Source of the DNA: Pedococcus sp.
Lineage (GTDB): Bacteria > Actinomycetota > Actinomycetes > Actinomycetales > Dermatophilaceae
Assembly: GCA_025936615.1 (NCBI GenBank)
Contig: JAICSZ010000110.1
Span: 1-7,167, forward strand
Length of the DNA stretch: 7,167 nt
Direction of reading: 5' to 3'
Shown: positions 4,895 to 7,167 of the stretch, piece after piece
How the letters are laid out: each line of letters begins with the position of its first letter
Numbering within the stretch: position 1 is the stretch's first letter
Translations under genes and position numbers: made by a program
The notes under the pieces: model-generated
The model's input: only the letters and a program-made list of their open reading frames with translations
The model's database searches: none
Told to the model about the DNA's origin: nothing

Positions 4895-5497
4895 ATGAGC
4901 CGTCCAGCGATCAGCGTCAGGCGCGTCTCCGAAGACCTCGAGCGACCCTTCACCGAGCTGTGGATGTCGTCACGGGTCGAAGCGGGCACCAGTCCGGAGG
5001 TGGTCGCCCGCGCCGCCTCCGATGGCAAGATCGCCGCCGCGCTCCAGCGCGATGACGTGCGTGCCTATGTCGCGTTCGCCGACGGTCGCCCGATGGGCTT
5101 CGCGGTGGCCGCGACCAGCCCGTTCTCCGCGCTCTCCGACGGGCCGTGCCTCACCATCGACCAGATCTACGTGGCGCCCGACGCGCGTCGCCACGGGGTG
5201 GCACGTCACCTGATGAGCGCCGTGATGCTGTATGCCGACTCGCGCGGCTGCGAGCAGATCGGCTGCAACGTGCCGACCCAGCACCGCGACGCCAACCGCT
5301 TCTTCGCGCGCCTGGGCTTCTCCTCGCAGGTCGTCCGCCGGATCACCACGGTGGCGGCCCTGCGACGCCGGCTCGGCAGCGACGAGCACCAGCGGCAGCA
5401 GCACTCGCTCGAGGCCCTGCTGCAGCGGCGCCGCTCGTTGCGTGCCCGCTCGGCGGCGCGCAGCACCCCTGGCGCGGGTACCCGCCTGGCCGGCTGA
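4895..5497 (+). CDS. GNAT family N-acetyltransferase with a basic C-terminal tail
   Basis: The product has 200 residues. A GNAT domain fills about residues 6-150. Motif A is LTIDQIYVAPDARRHGVARHLM, with R98-x-x-G101-x-A103 binding acetyl-CoA pyrophosphate. The later NRFFARLGF motif (134-142) follows the GCNVPTQH strand. Residues 156-191 form an Arg/Gln-rich segment ending in RRRSLRARSAARS, which may be a helical tail. The ATG at 4895 is supported by GGAGGA (4882-4887) seven bases upstream. A longer frame from 4781 would run through the likely promoter and was rejected. The substrate is unknown. It appears to be transcribed alone, from a promoter near 4764-4793 to the hairpin at 5565-5627. Confidence 0.87.
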   Translation: MSRPAISVRRVSEDLERPFTELWMSSRVEAGTSPEVVARAASDGKIAAALQRDDVRAYVAFADGRPMGFAVAATSPFSALSDGPCLTIDQIYVAPDARRHGVARHLMSAVMLYADSRGCEQIGCNVPTQHRDANRFFARLGFSSQVVRRITTVAALRRRLGSDEHQRQQHSLEALLQRRRSLRARSAARSTPGAGTRLAG

Positions 5498-5562
5498 CCG
5501 GCATACCGCCCCGCCTGTCGCCCCGCGCCGGGAGGCCCGGGCGCGCCGCGTGGCACGCCGCA

Positions 5563-5627
5563 AGAACGGCGGTTGCGTCGCAGGACGCAGGTCCTGCCTG
5601 CTGTCTTTGCGACGCAACCGCCGTTTT
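5563..5627. terminator. Long inverted repeat, probable bidirectional terminator
   Basis: AACGGCGGTTGCGTCGCA (5565-5582) is the exact reverse complement of 5608-5625, giving an 18-bp perfect stem. One G-T pair and one A-T pair extend it outwards. The 25-nt loop contains a small nested hairpin, GGAC-GCAG-GTCC (5583-5594). The plus strand ends the stem in TTTT, and the minus strand reads TTCTT after the stem. It lies between the convergent second GNAT gene (ending 5497) and the symporter gene (ending 5663), where a shared terminator is expected. The flanks, 5498-5562 and 5628-5662, show nothing else. Confidence 0.8.
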
Positions 5628-5662
5628 GCGAGCTCAGTGAGAGGGCCAGGCGCTTCGCGGCA

Positions 5663-7144
5663 TCAGGCCACCGTCACCGGCCGCTCCACCGTGTCGGCCG
5701 CTGTGCGTGAGGTGTCGCGGGTTGCAGCAGAAACCGCCGCGCACACCACGATGTTGGCGAGCAGGGCGACGATGCCGACGTTGAGGTGCTCCCACGACGA
5801 CGGGACGAACGGGAAGACGTCGCCGACGCTGTGCTCGCCGAGGGTCAGCCAGGCGACGAGCACGGTTCCGGTCAGCATCCCGGCACCGGCGCCCCACTTG
5901 GTCACCGGGTTGTCGCGCAGCAGGCTCGTGATCATCGCCGGGAACAGCTGCGTCACAAAGGCGTAGCCCAGCAAGAGCAGGTTGACGATCGCATTGCCGC
6001 CCTTGAAGGTGAGGAACAGCGCAATGGCGGTGACCAGTGGGACGCACAGGCGGGCCAACGAGGTCACCCTCGTGTCCGACGCACCCGGCACGTAGTCCTG
6101 GTAGACGTTCTTGGCCAGCATGGTGGCGCACGTCGTCAGGAGCATGGCGCCGGGAACGAGCGCGCAGAACAGTCCTGCCGCACCGACGAGACCGACCACC
6201 AAGGGTGGGAAGGCGTCCCGGGTGACCGCCAATAGGGACAGGTCGCCGTTGGACAGCCCGGGCACGACCAGGACTGCAGTGAGCCCGGTGAAGAACACGA
6301 ACAGCAGGACCAGCTGGTAGAGCGGCAGGAACGAGGCGTTGCGGCGGAAGGTCTTCTCGTCCTTGGACGCGTAGATGGCGCCGAAGTAGTGCGGCCACAT
6401 GAAGAACCCGAGCGCGGAGAGCAGGATCGAGGTGATGAACCAGCCGGTGTCGTGGGCCGGGTCGTGCAGCATCAGGAAGTCCGCCTGGTGAGCCTGGACC
6501 TGGTGGAACATCTCGGGGATCCCGCCGAAGTAGTGGTACGGGAGGTAGGTGCCGATGGCCAGGACCACCGCCAGCACCATGATGTCCTTGATCACGGCGT
6601 TCCACGCGGCCGAGTGGATGCCGGAGATGGCAACGTAGACGGCCAGGACGATGGCCCCGATCCAGATGGCGGCCGTGCGGTTGATCGAGCCGTAGGAGGT
6701 CTCCTCGACGATGATCCCGAGCCCGGTGAGCTGGAGCTGCAGGTAGGGGATCATGGCGATGATCCCGATGACCGCCACGATGAGCCCGAGGTTGCGGCTG
6801 CGGTACTTGCGGACGAACCAGTCCGGCTGGGAGAGCAGTCGCTCCTTCTTGGCATAGCGCCAGATCGCCGGTGCCAGCCAGTACGACAGCACGTAGGCGA
6901 GGGCGCCGTAGCACAGGATGTAGAAGCTGGCGCCGCCGTGGCTGTAGGCGTACCCGCTGGCGCCGAGGAAGGTGAAGGTCGTGTAGATCTCGCCGGCCAG
7001 CAGCAGGAACACGAAGATCGGACCGAAGCCGCGGCCGCCCACCGACCACTGCTCAAGGTTCATCTCCTTGCCACGACGCGACCACAGGCCGAGCCCGAGC
7101 GCAACGAGCAGGAACAGGCCCAGGACGGGCAGCGCCGCGTTCAT
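5663..7144 (-). CDS. Sodium:solute symporter (SSS family, MctP/pantothenate-permease-like)
   Basis: The product is a 493-residue polytopic inner-membrane transporter with about 13 hydrophobic segments, the normal length and topology for the SSS family, which couples sodium (or proton) entry to solute uptake. Typical signatures include EQWSVGGRGFGP (31-42), LLAGEIYTTFTFLGASGYAY (48-67), GIHSAAWNAVIKDIMVL (175-191; the SSS AxW...KD motif in its MctP-like form), and LVPGAMLLTTCATMLAKNVY (329-348), whose T337-T338 sit where the family places sodium ligands. The hydrophilic C-terminal tail begins at about 474. These features resemble MctP-type carriers of monocarboxylates, but the substrate is unproven. 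The ATG at 7144 has a GGAGG ribosome site (complement of about 7152-7156) and overlaps the TGA of an open frame from upstream, suggesting an operon with a small partner gene. Confidence 0.93.
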   Translation of the reverse strand: MNAALPVLGLFLLVALGLGLWSRRGKEMNLEQWSVGGRGFGPIFVFLLLAGEIYTTFTFLGASGYAYSHGGASFYILCYGALAYVLSYWLAPAIWRYAKKERLLSQPDWFVRKYRSRNLGLIVAVIGIIAMIPYLQLQLTGLGIIVEETSYGSINRTAAIWIGAIVLAVYVAISGIHSAAWNAVIKDIMVLAVVLAIGTYLPYHYFGGIPEMFHQVQAHQADFLMLHDPAHDTGWFITSILLSALGFFMWPHYFGAIYASKDEKTFRRNASFLPLYQLVLLFVFFTGLTAVLVVPGLSNGDLSLLAVTRDAFPPLVVGLVGAAGLFCALVPGAMLLTTCATMLAKNVYQDYVPGASDTRVTSLARLCVPLVTAIALFLTFKGGNAIVNLLLLGYAFVTQLFPAMITSLLRDNPVTKWGAGAGMLTGTVLVAWLTLGEHSVGDVFPFVPSSWEHLNVGIVALLANIVVCAAVSAATRDTSRTAADTVERPVTVA

Positions 7145-7167
7145 CGGGTCGCCTCCGTCCGGTTGCG
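7141..7167 (-). CDS. Last codons of a probable small upstream partner gene (partial)
   Basis: The minus strand entering the window reads eight codons, RNRTEATR, and then a TGA that overlaps the symporter ATG as ATGA. SSS carriers of the MctP-like type are often preceded by a small DUF3311 membrane protein whose stop overlaps the symporter start, which this would fit. Only eight codons are visible, so the identity is inferred from context alone. Confidence 0.35.
   Translation of the reverse strand, partial: RNRTEATR

Overview
The window is high-GC DNA with the gene content and signals of an actinobacterium: a PdtaR-type ANTAR response regulator, GTG starts, a probable leaderless promoter, and a tRNA-Leu beside pdtaR. 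A family such as Intrasporangiaceae (Micrococcales) is plausible, but this is inferred from gene types and not from a database search.

Region by region. (1) Bases 1-157 hold three perfect 26-bp tandem repeats running into a tRNA-Leu(CAA). The last 7 bp of the third repeat are the 5' acceptor strand of the tRNA. (2) Bases 162-1231 (minus strand) hold a 57-residue Met/Gly-rich membrane peptide followed by an SMP-30/gluconolactonase-like enzyme. (3) Bases 1232-1422 are a divergent intergenic region with two 14-bp boxes that match the DosR/DevR pattern GGGAC-N4-GGCCC, one placed about 70 nt from each start codon. (4) Bases 1423-3449 (plus strand) hold a membrane protein with two tandem DUF4389-type modules and an extracytoplasmic domain, a possible 16-residue coupled peptide, and a flavodoxin-like protein. 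(5) Bases 3447-4691 hold the pdtaR-like regulator, with a -10 element overlapping the flavodoxin stop codon, followed directly by a PaiA-like GNAT acetyltransferase. (6) Bases 4692-5497 hold a promoter and leader region and a second GNAT. (7) Bases 5565-5627 form a long hairpin between convergent genes. (8) Bases 5663-7144 (minus strand) hold a sodium:solute symporter of the MctP-like type, with the last codons of a probable upstream partner overlapping its start.

How the genes may work together: regions 2-4 look like one divergent stress module under DosR-type (hypoxia, NO, redox) control, placed between tRNA-Leu and pdtaR. The promoter motifs are visible in the sequence; the assignment to a dormancy or hypoxia regulon is inference. 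The most unusual signals are the tRNA-overlapping tandem repeat, which carries a hairpin imitating the tRNA acceptor stem, the symmetrical pair of DosR-like boxes, and the short coupled ORF ahead of the flavodoxin gene.
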